DNA from: Oenanthe sinensis
Lineage: Eukaryota > Streptophyta > Magnoliopsida > Apiales > Apiaceae
Direction of reading: 5' to 3'
Length of the DNA: 64,000 bases
Assembly (NCBI GenBank): GCA_028671895.1
Contig: CM053802.1
Coordinates: forward strand, 39,098,201-39,162,200
The notes under the pieces are model-generated. The model searched no databases and had not been told where the DNA came from. It was given only the letters and a program-made list of their open reading frames with translations. The position numbers were made by a program, and so were the translations under genes. Position 1 is the stretch's first letter; each line of letters opens with the position of its first letter. This document shows, piece after piece, positions 47,771 to 59,539 of the stretch.

Positions 47771-48612
47771 TGATATATACAATTAGCTAAAAATACACGA
47801 TATATACGTTGGAGTAATTTAAAATACATGTAAAGCCAATTTGATGAAAATTGAATCAGAAGGAATATCTTCTGCATTGGGCAACTTACCAAGCATAGAG
47901 TAAACTAGGATAACATACACAGGCCCAACAGACCGAATCTAACACCTACGGGCCTATTGTAAGGTTGGGCTGAGCTGAATAAGATTTTAAAAAACAGTGT
48001 TTGGAAAAATATTTTAATGCAGGAGTTGGGTTAAGGGAATTTTTTGGGAGGGTTAAGGGGATTTTTTTTGGGAGGGTTGAGGGGGTTGATTTATACAGTA
48101 GAACTTATATCCCAAATTTTAATTTTGATGTTGAATAATCTCGAATATAATTTTGTGATGCAAACGTATTCATCGCATAATGTAGCGAGTTTTACTGTAA
48201 TATAGAAATTGAACATCTCCGATACCTCAAATTGGTGTCAGAGACGATCCCGACTTTAGAATCTGTCTCTCTCATTTTTTCCCTCGCATTGCATCTCCAT
48301 TCTCAATATATATTCACACCTCTCTGTCTCTTTCCATCCTCTCCCTCCTCTCTCCCGGCTCTATTACTCTCTCTCTGTCACATACACACATATATATACG
48401 TACGTTCCCTCTCTTTCCCTCTCTCGTCTCTCTCTCGGCTTTCTCTCTCTTTTGGCTCTCTATTTTTAAAGTATTTTTTTAATGAATTGTGTTATAATCT
48501 TTTGTTTTAATAAATATCGGGTGCGCTGCTACTATTCTTATCCATCACTCCTGATATTTTCTCAGTGCGCTGCTACTGTTTGTACCATACATTGACACAT
48601 ACAAACACAGAC
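47771..48612. promoter_or_regulatory. Pyrimidine-rich tract resembling a plant 5' UTR
   Basis: CT-rich DNA at 48265-48470 with many CTCTCT runs precedes an ATG at 48613 (MAGEGSEK, then GTAGTG as a possible donor, or an open run of about 30 codons to a stop). Plant promoters and leaders often look like this. The downstream exon at 49051 might once have belonged to it. No firm evidence. Confidence 0.3.
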
Positions 48613-48704
48613 ATGGCTGGTGAGGGGAGCGAAAAGGTAGTGTGCAGGAGGACGAAGAGGCAAATATCTGTGGAAGAGCCTTATGAAGAGGCAAATTTTT
48701 TTTA
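48613..48704 (+). pseudogene. Possible first exon, MAGEGSEK start
   Basis: The ATG at 48613 opens a hydrophilic peptide (MAGEGSEKVVCRRTKRQISV...) that stops within about 30 codons. AAG|GTAGTG at 48633-48641 could be a splice donor. I do not recognise the peptide. It is kept because it follows a CT-rich leader-like tract and precedes a real-looking exon. Confidence 0.25.
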
Positions 48705-49050
48705 AAAAATTTATATAATCATTCAGGCCATGCATTTTAAACTTTGTGTAAAAATCAAAGTGAACAAGTATTTTAGGACGGAATGAGTATTATTATTATG
48801 ATCAGGGCGGAACCAGAATTATGATATTCAGGGTGTTAAATAAAAGAACTATCAGTATTAGGTGACTCTAGAATCTCATTTTCAATAATTTATCTTTCAT
48901 TTGTAATCGAAATTTTTTACAATTTTATTTTAAATTAATTGTTGTTACTAAATTAAAAAGTTTATAATATTTAATGTCCCCACTTAGTTCCGCCCCTGAT
49001 TATGATCTGTTTTTGTATATTCTAGTCATAGTATTGTGTTCTTTTCGTAG

Positions 49051-49266
49051 GATCAAGAAGAGTAGTGCTGGGATTTCAATTCGGTTAGAATTTGAAGAGA
49101 TCGACAGTATTGTTGCTGATGCTTTGGAGCTTGGTGCTGTTTGTGAAACAAAAGAAACCGGTCCCACCAGTGTCCTTGGCGCAGAAATAAAGGATCCATA
49201 TGGTATCATATGGTTTCTCAGCTGTCCAGCATCATTAAAAGAAAAGTCAAGTCCCTTACTGGCATG
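49051..49266 (+). pseudogene. VOC/glyoxalase-fold protein, last exon (At5g48480-like)
   Basis: An acceptor-like TTCTTTTCGTAG (ending 49050) leads into a frame reading ISIRLEFEEIDSIVADALEL, then GAVCETKETGPTSVLGAEIK and DPYGIIWFLSCP, ending at TGA 49264-49266. The D(P)YG-I-W ending and the alternating strand/helix pattern match the C-terminal half of the vicinal-oxygen-chelate fold in small plant proteins like At5g48480. The family's enzymatic role is not well defined. The N-terminal half is not found upstream, although a pseudogene of that half lies at 58945-59297 on the other strand. The exon itself is uninterrupted, so a distant or alternatively spliced gene is possible, but I favour a stranded exon. 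Confidence 0.7.
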
Positions 49267-49432
49267 AAAGGATGGATATGTTTTTTTTTAAGTATATTTA
49301 GTATCTCATCGATGAACTTTTATTTAATAGAACCATAAAATTAGTATCTAATGATGTTGCTTGTATGTGACTATGAATTAGAGTCCAGGCTTTGTAGGAT
49401 TAATTAATCTCAAGGTTTACGGTTTAAATTAC

Positions 49433-50336
49433 GCAGCTACTGTTTAAATGCAAGCTTCCATTTTTAATCTCTCTCCTTGGATTGTTTCTTCACTTAGTTA
49501 TTTACATACTCTTGGGTACATTCTGGTTTTGATCATTGTTGCTAACTTCCATTTTGCGTAGTGAAGCTATTAGCTATTTATTTTCTATTCTCCCTCTGCA
49601 ACTATCTTGATCTAGTGCTTTGTTTGTAGAAGTTTTTGTTAAGGTTGGATTGCATGTGCTCCTCTCCTCCATTCTTAGACCTCAGGTAGGTGTACGTGTA
49701 TATTTGAGCCTTTAGAAGAACATGGACTTCTTGCAGGAGTCACAGAAGCATCAGTTAAATAATCTTTTATTTATGTTTTTAGGTATGTTGTCCACAGAGC
49801 TTATCAAAACTTCATTCTGATTAAAAAAAATTACAAGTTCTGATATTTCATGGACAGCTCGCAGAATATCCATAATGTGTTTTCTCCGGTTAGCACCCGT
49901 TTTGACGTCTGTTTTGTTGACAATCATCTTTTTTATGCAATTAACATTCACGAGTACTATTTTTATATTCTTTAACGCCGTACCATTTTCCTTAAATAGG
50001 ATAGATCCAGCGCTTGTATTTCTCATTTATCCTACAGCATCAGTTCTTTGAAACTCATTATTTTTTCCTTATTCCTGTATCACCACCTGAGGAACTTTTC
50101 ATTCCCATTATAGCTGCTTCTTCGCTGATTTTTTCTGTTCTTATTAATAGCAACAATTGTTTATCATCGCCATTGTGATGATTTTCCTAGTTGCATCTTG
50201 TTAACACGATCTTGTTGCCTGCATTGATTTATACTTTGTGCTAAGATTTGCATGGTAGAAGCTGTTCACACTTTGGTTTACATAACCAGGCTACTGCACC
50301 TACATGCTTTATTTTTCTTCTTTCCGTATCATGACT
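49433..50336. repeat. Direct duplication, left copy (about 0.9 kb)
   Basis: It matches 53208-54398, from GCAGCTACTGTTTAAATGC to the TATCATG near 50332. The right copy holds about 290 bp more in its middle (around 53600-53885). The spacing is 3775 bp. The ends do not look like LTRs, so I call it a segmental duplication. No coding sense. Confidence 0.85.
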
Positions 50337-53207
50337 ATTGTTTGTTGTAGTGAACTGATTGCGCTACGTGTTTGCAAGATTGTATGCGTGACCTGAAATT
50401 GAGCCTGTTGCTTCTTGCTATGTGTGTCGACTCCGCCACTTTTATCTTCATTTATATTGTTTCTGTGAGAAAGCTGTTGCATTTTTTTGAGGCACCGCTG
50501 CTACTCATTTCTCTGGCTATTCGCTGCACTTATTCCTTTTCTGCGACCCGAGACTTTTGCTTCAGGTCACTTCTTGGTAATTTTTTTTATTGACATTGAT
50601 TCTACTGCGCGGAATCTTTTCTTTGGCATGTTGGCCAAGTATAGTGCACCATTTCCTTTGCATTTGGACTTCTACCATATTCTTTTATGATAAAGATTTG
50701 AAAGTTCCGAGGCTTGAGCTTTCTATTCATTTTTTTCTGCTGATTTTTCCTTTCTTGAAACTTCACCAAATTGGTTGCTGTATCGGGCTCTACACCTTTT
50801 CTTTTTTGCTTTTAACTCTCTTCGAAAAAGCTTTGGTGAGAACACTGAGCATATTTTGCTGGTCAACCTGTGGATATGCGTACTGAGAATTCTGCGGTGA
50901 TGCAGGAAGATTTTATTTTCTTCCGATCTCAATCACTAGACTTATAGTAGCCATGTCTTTCTTGATCCTTCGGTACTTTTTTCTTTTACAAAGATGCTAC
51001 TGCTTTGCAATATATTTTTTATCAGTGTCTTATGAGCAAGTCCATTTGCTAATGTCCGCTAGCAGTTTTATTTCTATTCAAGTTGAATGCTAATGTCCGC
51101 TAGCAGCTTTGGCCAGATAGTTCTGCACTTGACATAAATTTCCAAACCTTCTGCACTCTGATTAATGTGCCATATTTAATCTAATTGAGCCAAGGTACAC
51201 ACAGATTTGACTGGATTGGAAGAACATGTTAATTGAAGTTGATTTGAGTCATATTGAACACTCTGTTTGTACTAAATAATTTGATCGTGCATGGTTTCTG
51301 GTAGATCCGAATTCATTGTTTTTTGTCATTGTAGAAGTGATGCCGCCAAGATAATGTCATTTTTCCTGAATATTTTCTAGTAACAGAGCCGCTGGTTATG
51401 CTCCAGTATCGTCCCTTGAAGCCACATCTGTTTTACATAATGAGCAGCATCCGTTTGTTTTTATTTTTCGTTATGGTGAACCTGTTCATATGCAGTTTAC
51501 AGAATCATCTTTTCTTCTTTGAAAATTGGAGGCAGGTACTCTCTTTATTATTTGTATTGTTTTCCAACAAATCATCCCATATATGTAGTAAGCTGTTCGT
51601 TGCAGTCCCTCTAGTTTTCTCATATGAATACTCCCGTCAATTTTAAATTTAACTTGCACAATTGTATGGGCTGTTGCCTTTTTTTCATGCTATTTTTGTT
51701 CTAGAGATCAGAAATCTATGTTGTCCGTGCCACACCAGTTCTCTGAATGCTGTGTCATGATCGATTCATATTCATTCTTTTAGTATGACATGTATATGTA
51801 AGACCAGTTGTAGAAACATGCTGATTTAATTAATTGTTGCAGGTATGGACATGCAGGAATCCTGTTGCTTTAATGCGAAAGAAACATGCTGATTTAATTA
51901 ATTGTTGCAGGTCTGGACAGCAATACACTCCTTCACTAAAATAACCATAACTCTTTGTAGAAAGTTCTGTTTCACAAACCGTTTGTTGCATAAAAAAACT
52001 AGACCTCGAGGGCCCAGTGCTTTCTAGATGAAAGAAATTTATTCTGGGAAATTAGGATTCTGCTGCTTCCAGATTTTCATTTTAGTGCATATATGCTTCA
52101 TTGCCTCTTTCATATTTCCAGATTTTATTGAGGCTGTATTCCCCAACATGCACTTCTGAATGCTGGTTTATTTTTGGTAGCTGATTTATCTTAAACCTAC
52201 AAATCGCCTCTTTTGTTTCTTTCCCGACTGCATAGCAAACCTTCATTCATTTTTTTTACTGCATCCTAGTATTTTTTGATTCTCTTACAACTCCACAATT
52301 TATTTCTTCCTTGCTTTGTTGCACTGAAATCCGGTCTTATTGCCTTAGTAAGGCTCCAGGATATTACGTTATGTCGGATCATCATCTAAATCAATTTAAA
52401 ATTTCTCTGAAATATTATTATTTTCTGGAACGCCAGTAGTAGTCTTCTTAATTATGGAAGAAGTAATGCTGCGTTCTTCTTAATCTTCTTAACATGTAGT
52501 AGCGGAAAAATATTTCTGGTTTTGTTGAAAAATATACTTTCATTTTGTCAGTTCTTGTGCTTTGTGCCATATGGCTTTCCCCATTACTTTGCTAAGATTC
52601 GCTACTAATTTTTTCTTTCTTTTGTCAGCATTTGTCCATCAATTGTATTGTTTTTTTTAACACAAGCCTGCATATGGCCTTTGTCATGGTGATCTCGAGA
52701 CTGTACTGGAGTCATTATGAACTAGGTTTGTGGCATGCCAAATTGTACATCTCCATATTACGAGCAGCTATTCATCACCAGTTCTTCTCCTTGCCGTATG
52801 CACATTAAACTGTATTATTTTTTGACATCTGCAATTTGCAAACGATTGAAACCTTTTTCCTGTTTTTTATAGATAACCTCAGCTGGGCTTCTTCTATGGG
52901 AGTCAATTATATACTGATCAAGCTTTACCCTTGTGATCGGCTTACACGATCTCAACAACTGCTGGTTCTGATTCAGAAAATTATGTGGAGAGTAGATTTA
53001 TGTGATTTGGCAGCAGACCCTTATTTAATTATTCTGCTGCTGCTTCTTCTATATTTTTCTCTCCACAGTATGCACCAATATTTCACCTTACCTATAAAGA
53101 TCAAGTTTGAACAACTGATGGGGATGCAATAGATGGATCTTCTTGACTGGGTTCCTTTAATTTCTAATATCCTCCATGTTTTTTTTGCTTCTCTCATCCC
53201 TTTTTAT
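50337..53207. other. T-rich, intron-like tract without genes
   Basis: Many short ORFs, none recognised. It has a 37-bp direct repeat (GAAACATGCTGATTTAATTAATTGTTGCAGGT...) at 51813 and 51881, and TGCTAATGTCCGCTAGCAG at 51049 and 51089. The T-rich strand and repeated TTGCAGGT acceptor-like words make it look like intron or long non-coding transcript sequence on the plus strand. Confidence 0.45.
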
Positions 53208-54398
53208 GCAGCTACTGTTTAAATGCAAGCTTCCATTTTTATCCTCTCTCCTTGATTTGTTTCTCCACTTAAATTATCCACAGACTCTTTGGTACATTCT
53301 GGTTTTGATCATTGTTGCTAAATTCCATTTTGCGTTTGAAGCTATTAGCAGATCTTTTGTATTTATTTTCTATTCTCGCCTGCAACTATCTTGATCTAGT
53401 GCTTTGTTTGTAAATGTATTTGATAAGGTACATCGCGTGTGCTCCTCCTCCATTCCTAGACCTCAGATATGTGTATCTTTGAGCTTTTAGAAGAAGATGA
53501 ACTTCTTGCGGGAGGCACAGAAGCATAGTTAAATAATCTATTAATTTTTGTTCTTAGGTATGCTGCTGACCGAGCTTATCAAAACTTCATTCTGAATTAA
53601 AAAAATTGCAAGCTGCTTCGTATATCCTTTTCCGTTTAATGTTGATCACCTAAAAAGCAAGTTCTTGCTATCTTCTTCTTTTGTAATTTGAGTTCTGAAT
53701 AGGATTAGAATTTGCAGAATGACAACTTCGAGTCTCTGTTTGCACGAGCTGCCATTTTTTATGACAAGCTACAGGAACATCAGGCCTGGCCACATAAATC
53801 TTCATCATTAAAAAACAAATAGGATAGAAATATGGTCGGGATCTTCAATACTTGTAGATGAACTTGTTTCAGGTTCTGATTTTTGATGGAGAGCTCGCTC
53901 GAAACTTTTAAATTGCACCCTCACAGAATATACATAATGTGTTTTTTTTTGGTTAGCACCCGTTTTGACGTCTGTTTTGTTGACAATCATCTTTTTTATG
54001 CAATTGACATTCACGAGCACTATTTTTATATTCTGTAACGCCATATCATTTTCCTTGAATAGGTCCAGCATTTGTATTTCTCATTTATCCTACAGCATCA
54101 GTTTTTGAAACTCGTTATTTTTCCCTTATTCCTGTATCGGCACCTGAAGAACTTTTCATTTCCGTCATAGCTGCTTCTTCACTGATTTTCTTTCTATTCA
54201 TATTAATAGTAACAATTAATTGTTTATCATCGCCGTTGTGATGATTCTCCTAGTTGTGTCTTGTTAACGCGATCTTGTTCCCTGCATTAATTATAATTTG
54301 TGCTGAGATTTGGATTGTTTAAGCTGTTCACACACTGCTTTACATAACCAGGCAACTGCATCTACAAGCTTTTTATTTCTTCGTTCCATATCATGTCT
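53208..54398. repeat. Direct duplication, right copy (about 1.2 kb)
   Basis: See 49433-50336. Divergence between the copies is visible but moderate, with small indels, so the duplication is not recent. Confidence 0.85.
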
Positions 54399-54530
54399 TT
54401 TTTTTAGGTAGCCCCATTTGGGAATTTGAATTGTATCAACTTGGTCAGGTTGTGATCAAAAGAATGTTCCATTCGTTGGTGTCGGTTGTGTACAATTTTA
54501 TTTCATAAAATTAATTTGTCGAATTGAGGC

Positions 54531-54670
54531 TCAGAAAGTGCAATCTTGATTTGTTTCCGTGTCCATCACCGTCTTCAAGATTTTTCACATACCATGAGAG
54601 ACTCGGAAAGTGCAATCTTGATTTGTTTTCGTGTCCTTCATCGTCTTCAAGATTTTTCACTATACCATGA
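54531..54670. repeat. 70-bp tandem pair
   Basis: Two adjacent copies of CTCGGAAAGTGCAATCTTGA... ending in TTTTTCACATACCATGAGA. It reads on the minus strand as a repeated KNLEDD/GHENKSRLHF peptide, probably by chance. Confidence 0.85.
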
Positions 54671-54689
54671 GAATATTGGATGAAGGTAC

Positions 54690-56900
54690 TATAATATTCC
54701 ATCCGTTTTGTTTTATAGGACGTTTTAGCTTTTTTCACACAAATTAATAAAGTCATTATTACGTGCTATTTTCTCTTTTCTACCCTTATAGGGTCATTAA
54801 TACTTGCTGTTTTTTGTTTACATCGAAGTAAGATTACAGACCAAGAATTACTGTAACAAAGTAGAGTATACGTTTACTTATTCTTCTCCGTGTAAACAAT
54901 ATTTACTGTATGTATTGTATGGCCAATAAAATTTAATATAATAACTAAAATTTTCAAAATATAAAATACTCATTTTGTAATACATTATTATTTACATACA
55001 TAATTGTAATATTATCTTTATTATTATTATATATATACTAAAATTAAACAGTTTGGCGTTATTAACATTTAATATTAAAATATACATATATAATATTAAC
55101 CAACTAAATCTTCAAAAAACATCAATTAACGATAATATTATTTATATAATTTCAAATTACTATTTGAATAATTATATACAATTATTTTACTTTCTATTTT
55201 TAAAGCATAAATATTTTAAACCAAATCTTGTTACACAATTTATTGTCTGTTTAATTCGTATAGACGTAATTTAGACTTTTATAATAAAGAAAGAATGAAA
55301 CATAAACTGAAATGAAAATATTTTAAACTTTATTTATCTCAAATCTAAATATAAATATTTTACCATTTTATATGAACAAAAGTTAATACATTTTGATTTA
55401 ATATTTTGATGTGTTTTATCTAATAATAATTTATTTATTTAATTCAAAGTTTAGCACAACTAAACTTCAAGAGAAAACAATGATACTATTATCATTTTAA
55501 ACGTTACTTTTATTTAATTTGAAAATATACGTATTTATATTTTATAATTTTATATTAGAAGAGTTAATAAATTTAATCATTGTAATTTTATTTAATTTGT
55601 AATGTGTTTTTATGATTCAAACCATTTATTCATATATAATTTAACATTAAAAAATTGTAATGGGAAATAAAAAATTATAATTTTTTTATAAAAAGTAAAA
55701 GTATTTTTTTATTTTCATTTATAAAATTTTTGTTACTCGTATATTTACTGAAAAGTATAAATTTATTATTAATAAAACAATGACAAAAGTATGTTATACG
55801 AGTAGTACAGTATTATATAAACACAATTAGAATACGTAACATGTTACAGTAAAAAAAAGAATATGTAACATGTTATCTAGCCTTGAAAATTGAAAACGAC
55901 TTGTATTTATAAACAAATTAGAAACCCTAAAGGAACCTCTATTAAAAAACAGAGGGAGTAATTGATGCATCGGAGAGAACACACAACAATCACGTTGGTG
56001 TCTGCCCAAGGTATAATGTGTCCGTTTGCCTTTCTTATAACTACGTACATATGTACTTTTCCTGAAAATAAATAATTTATTTTTTATTTTAAAAATATTT
56101 GGTCTTAAAATTTTAAAACAAATATTTATCTTCAAAAAATAATAAAAAATAAGTTTTTTTAAAAAAATAAATAACTTGTTTTTATTTATTTTAAAGTACC
56201 TAATATCAGACAGTTTGTCCGGGATAATATGATCATGCAACATGTATAAAAATTAGCATGAGCAATAAGATTAGAGCTATATGCTTATTCTTGAATTTAT
56301 AAAAAATAAAGATAGTTATAGGCTATCCTAATTACTACGTTATCACAATATTAATTAAACAAACGCTTATGCAAATAAATATATAGACATTTCAACTTTT
56401 AAAAAAGTCATTTCTGTTAAAGTTAATTGGATGAACATATTTTAAGTTGAGCAAGAACATTAATGTAATGTATATTGTACTCGTCATGTCCCAAATTGGC
56501 TGTTTTATTTTATTTTTTATGATTAAATTAATCAAATTTAATTGATAATTATAAATTATTTTTTTATAATTTTAAAACACTAAAAATTATATTATAAAGT
56601 AGATTATATATACTTTTTAATGATATAATTTTTATATTTCATTATATAATAAATGCAATTAACAATTAAAATTCGATTAATTTGACTGGAAAAAAAATCA
56701 TACAATAGATAAATTAAAATAGAATTAATAATTCTGTCAAAAAAAACAGAATGAATAATATTTAGCAAATTAAAATAGAATTAATAATTCTTTAAAAAAA
56801 ACAGAATGAATAATATTTAGCAAGATATTTATCGGTTATATAAATTACGTCGTATATTTTTTTTTGGTGAAACAATACGTACTTGCATTAACTAGGAACA
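54690..56900. other. A+T-rich spacer with MITE traces
   Basis: TTCCATCCGTTTTGTTTTATAGGACG at 54699 and CAGAGGGAGTA at 55950 look like single ends of Stowaway/Mutator-type miniature elements, without partners. A 55-bp tandem pair (AAAATAGAATTAATAATTCT...GAATAATATTTAGCAA) lies at 56715-56822. No gene. Confidence 0.5.
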
Positions 56901-56919
56901 ACAGAGTCCATGCGTATCA

Positions 56920-58660
56920 TCTCACTTCAAGCACAAATACGCTCAGCAAACAAATCAAACAGAGACAAATTAAGCATACAATCTATACTATGTTATTAAA
57001 AACGAAAGATTAAAAGTTTTGGTGGTCGGTTGGTTTGGTACTGGGTGAACCATAAAAAAGATCTTGACCGTCCAATTTTAAGTGAACCATAGAAATAATC
57101 TTAACCGTTAAATTTTAATAAAATATAATTTTAAAAGAATATAATCATACATACAATTCTAACACAAGTAATCCTCCTTTTATGCAAACAACTCATAAAC
57201 ATTATAATTCTAAAGAATATAAATATTACTACTAAAATACAATCTCATATTAATCTTCTAACTAAAATATCTCACATTAATCTCCTAAGTAAAATACATC
57301 TCTATACAAAACAAACAAAAATTATCCTATTAAAATATAAATGCAAATAAATTATATAAAAACATATACATATAATATTAAATAAAATTTAAATTATAAT
57401 TATACAAATACAAATAAATTCAAATCATTAAAAAATATTAAATTAAAAAAATTCGTCCGTGCATCGCACGGGATATAAGCTAGTACTACAAATAATAGAA
57501 CCATAATAATAAATATTTGAAGACCTAGATTTTACAACCATGTTTAACAAGAATTTAGAAGCCCAATTAATTTTCCAAATTGAGTTACCCAGATCAGCAA
57601 TCGATAAGTCGCACACCTTTACTTATATTATATTAGATATTTAAGTAGGTATTATTATAAAAACACGCAAAATTACGTAGGTTTGAACCAGTAACTTGAG
57701 GAACTTTAGATAACTTCCTAAAGTTAATGATTAAAAACTAAGTATTTTTGTGTGTTTCAAATACAAAACCTATCCCTGGCTTAATAATTGTTATCAAGTT
57801 GGCATCAAATTTAAATGAGAAATGGGGATCTGCAATATTGTGTTTACATGGTTGCACTAGGTCCGGATACTTGATGATTTTGAATAGCAATACCATATAA
57901 CTATGAGAACGGATGAGATAAATACACTGCACCATCAAAAATAAAATCTACGGCTGTTTTTACTGCTAGGAATCTTGATAAATTACTAATTTTGTACTAT
58001 ATCATGATTATCATCTCTCCTCAAGCATGAATAAGCTCAGCAGACAAATCAAACATACAATACTACAAGTAGTAGAACAACTATAATAATAAATATTTGA
58101 AGACCTAGATTTTACAATCATGTTTAACAAGAATTTAGAAGCCTAATTAATTTTCACATTGAGTTACCCATATTAGCAATATGGGTTGCACACTTTAATT
58201 TATATTAAATAATATATTTAAGTAGGTGTTTTTATTAAAACACGCAAAATAAAGTTAACCTTAGATAACTTCCTAAATTTACTGATTAAAATGTATGTAG
58301 TTTTGGGTGTTTCAGATACAAAACCTATCCCCTCGATCACTAATTGCTAATATCTTGTTTACATGGTTGCACTAGGTCTGAATACTTGATGATTTTGAAT
58401 AACAATACCAGATAACTATATGAGCACGGATGAGATAAATACACCACACCATCAAAAATAAAATCTAGGGCTGTTTTTACTGCTATGAATCTTGATAAAT
58501 TACTACTTTTGCACTATATCATGATTATCATCTCTCTTCAATGACGAATAAGCTCAGCAAACAAATCAAACATACAATACTCAAGTAGTTGAACAACCAT
58601 AATAACACACACAAAAGTACATAGTTATTAATCATCAACTTTAGTAAGTTATCTAAAGTT
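56920..58660. repeat. Three tandem copies of a roughly 520-590-bp unit
   Basis: The marker CTCAGCARACAAATCAAAC occurs at 56943, 58036 and 58553. Shared blocks include AATAAATATTTGAAGACCTAGATTTTAC, GTTTACATGGTTGCACTAGGTC and CCATCAAAAATAAAATCTA. The first copy is enlarged by the Helitron at 56983-57483, and the third is cut short near 58660. No coding sense. Confidence 0.85.
56983..57483 (+). mobile_element. Non-autonomous Helitron, 501 bp
   Basis: 5' end TCTATACTATGTTATTAAAA and 3' end with a hairpin CCGTGC-ATC-GCACGG eight bases before the terminal CTAG, inserted between A (56982) and T (57484). These are the hallmarks of Helitrons, which move by rolling-circle replication and make no target duplication. 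It carries no Rep/helicase gene. The sister tandem copy at 58054-58075 reads CATACAATACTACAAG, the exact empty site. Confidence 0.93.
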
Positions 58661-58944
58661 AACATTAGATACCTTTTACCGTATATATATATATAATTGA
58701 GAAAATGAGAGTCCAGAAAGACCAAATTGCCCTATTAAAATAACACAGTTAGTTTGAATTTGACGGAAGACCCTAAATCACTATGAACTGAAAAATTAAA
58801 GATATTAAACAGCCAATTTTAGAATTCAGTCACCAAACTGCAAACATATTATATTGAAGGCCATATAATTGAAATTTCTCTTTAAAAGTAGATAAAGATG
58901 TTGACAAATAAAATAAAAGGGAAGAATACAAATTGAGTTCGGAA

Positions 58945-59297
58945 AACTCACTCAGGAGCAGGTTCATCGTTAATGTCAGATATTGAAAGAAGATCCGAAC
59001 AAATCTTGATTGCATCCCCTTTACCATAAAACAATTGAGAGGGATCCGTTTTGGTCCTTTCAGCAGAGTTTCAATATAAAGTCATTGCCGAGTTTCTATG
59101 AGCTCAGGCCCAAAGGCTACCTCATAAAACTGTACAGCTTCGTCAACTTTACCACGTTCGACAGAAACCTCATGCTGAATAATAGCCAAGCATTGACGTT
59201 GTTTATCTGTCGCCGCAACCATAACAGATGAATTCTTCTTTTTCTTTGGAGCATCAACAAAACTTGCAACCTCAAGCGTCCTGAGAGCATACCACAT
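58945..59297 (-). pseudogene. VOC/glyoxalase-fold protein, N-terminal half (At5g48480-like)
   Basis: On the minus strand, 59082-59297 reads a Lys-rich stretch (DAPKKKKNSSV), then IIQHEVSVERGKVDEAVQFYEVAFGPELIETRQ and TGA. The A(V)QFYK/E-AAFG motif marks the first half of the fold in this family. Further down, in another frame, AIKICSDLLSISDINDEPAPE (about 58948-59015) matches where the next strand and the SD-D(S/E)PAP turn would come. So there is a stop plus a frameshift and the gene is dead. The complementary C-terminal half is at 49051-49266, in the opposite orientation. Confidence 0.7.
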
Positions 59298-59539
59298 TTA
59301 CATTTGTTAGAATTAACGTGTTGGTGATCAGCTTATATATATAGTAACTAGATAATTAATATTTCAAGAGAATAATTTGTAATAAGCCTAGCCATAGATT
59401 ATATTATAATTTGTATGACTGGGATTTAAAGTACAAAACAAAAAAAACCTATGTCATGTTTATGATATATAGCGCCTCCAGTGTATACAGAGGGTGCATA
59501 TTATGATGATATAATATTGAGCAAACAAGGTTATTCACC
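59298..59539. other. Short spacer
   Basis: Under 250 bp, A+T-rich, no feature seen. Confidence 0.4.

Noticed and set aside
48232..48510. 92-codon ORF with long Ser/Leu runs
   Set aside because: It is a translation of a CT-rich microsatellite-like tract.
46523..48787. A complete 2.3-kb mariner element between the two CTCCnTCCG-type ends
   Set aside because: The termini match at only about 11 of 16 bases, and a hAT-like arm lies between them, so I list only the transposase relic and left end.
49751..50026. 91-codon minus-strand ORF with a similar one at 53808-54071
   Set aside because: It belongs to the 0.9-kb direct duplication. The similarity reflects DNA duplication, and the frames are not otherwise conserved.
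55827..56243. 138-codon minus-strand ORF rich in Phe, Lys and Ile
   Set aside because: A+T-rich low-complexity translation with no recognisable domain.
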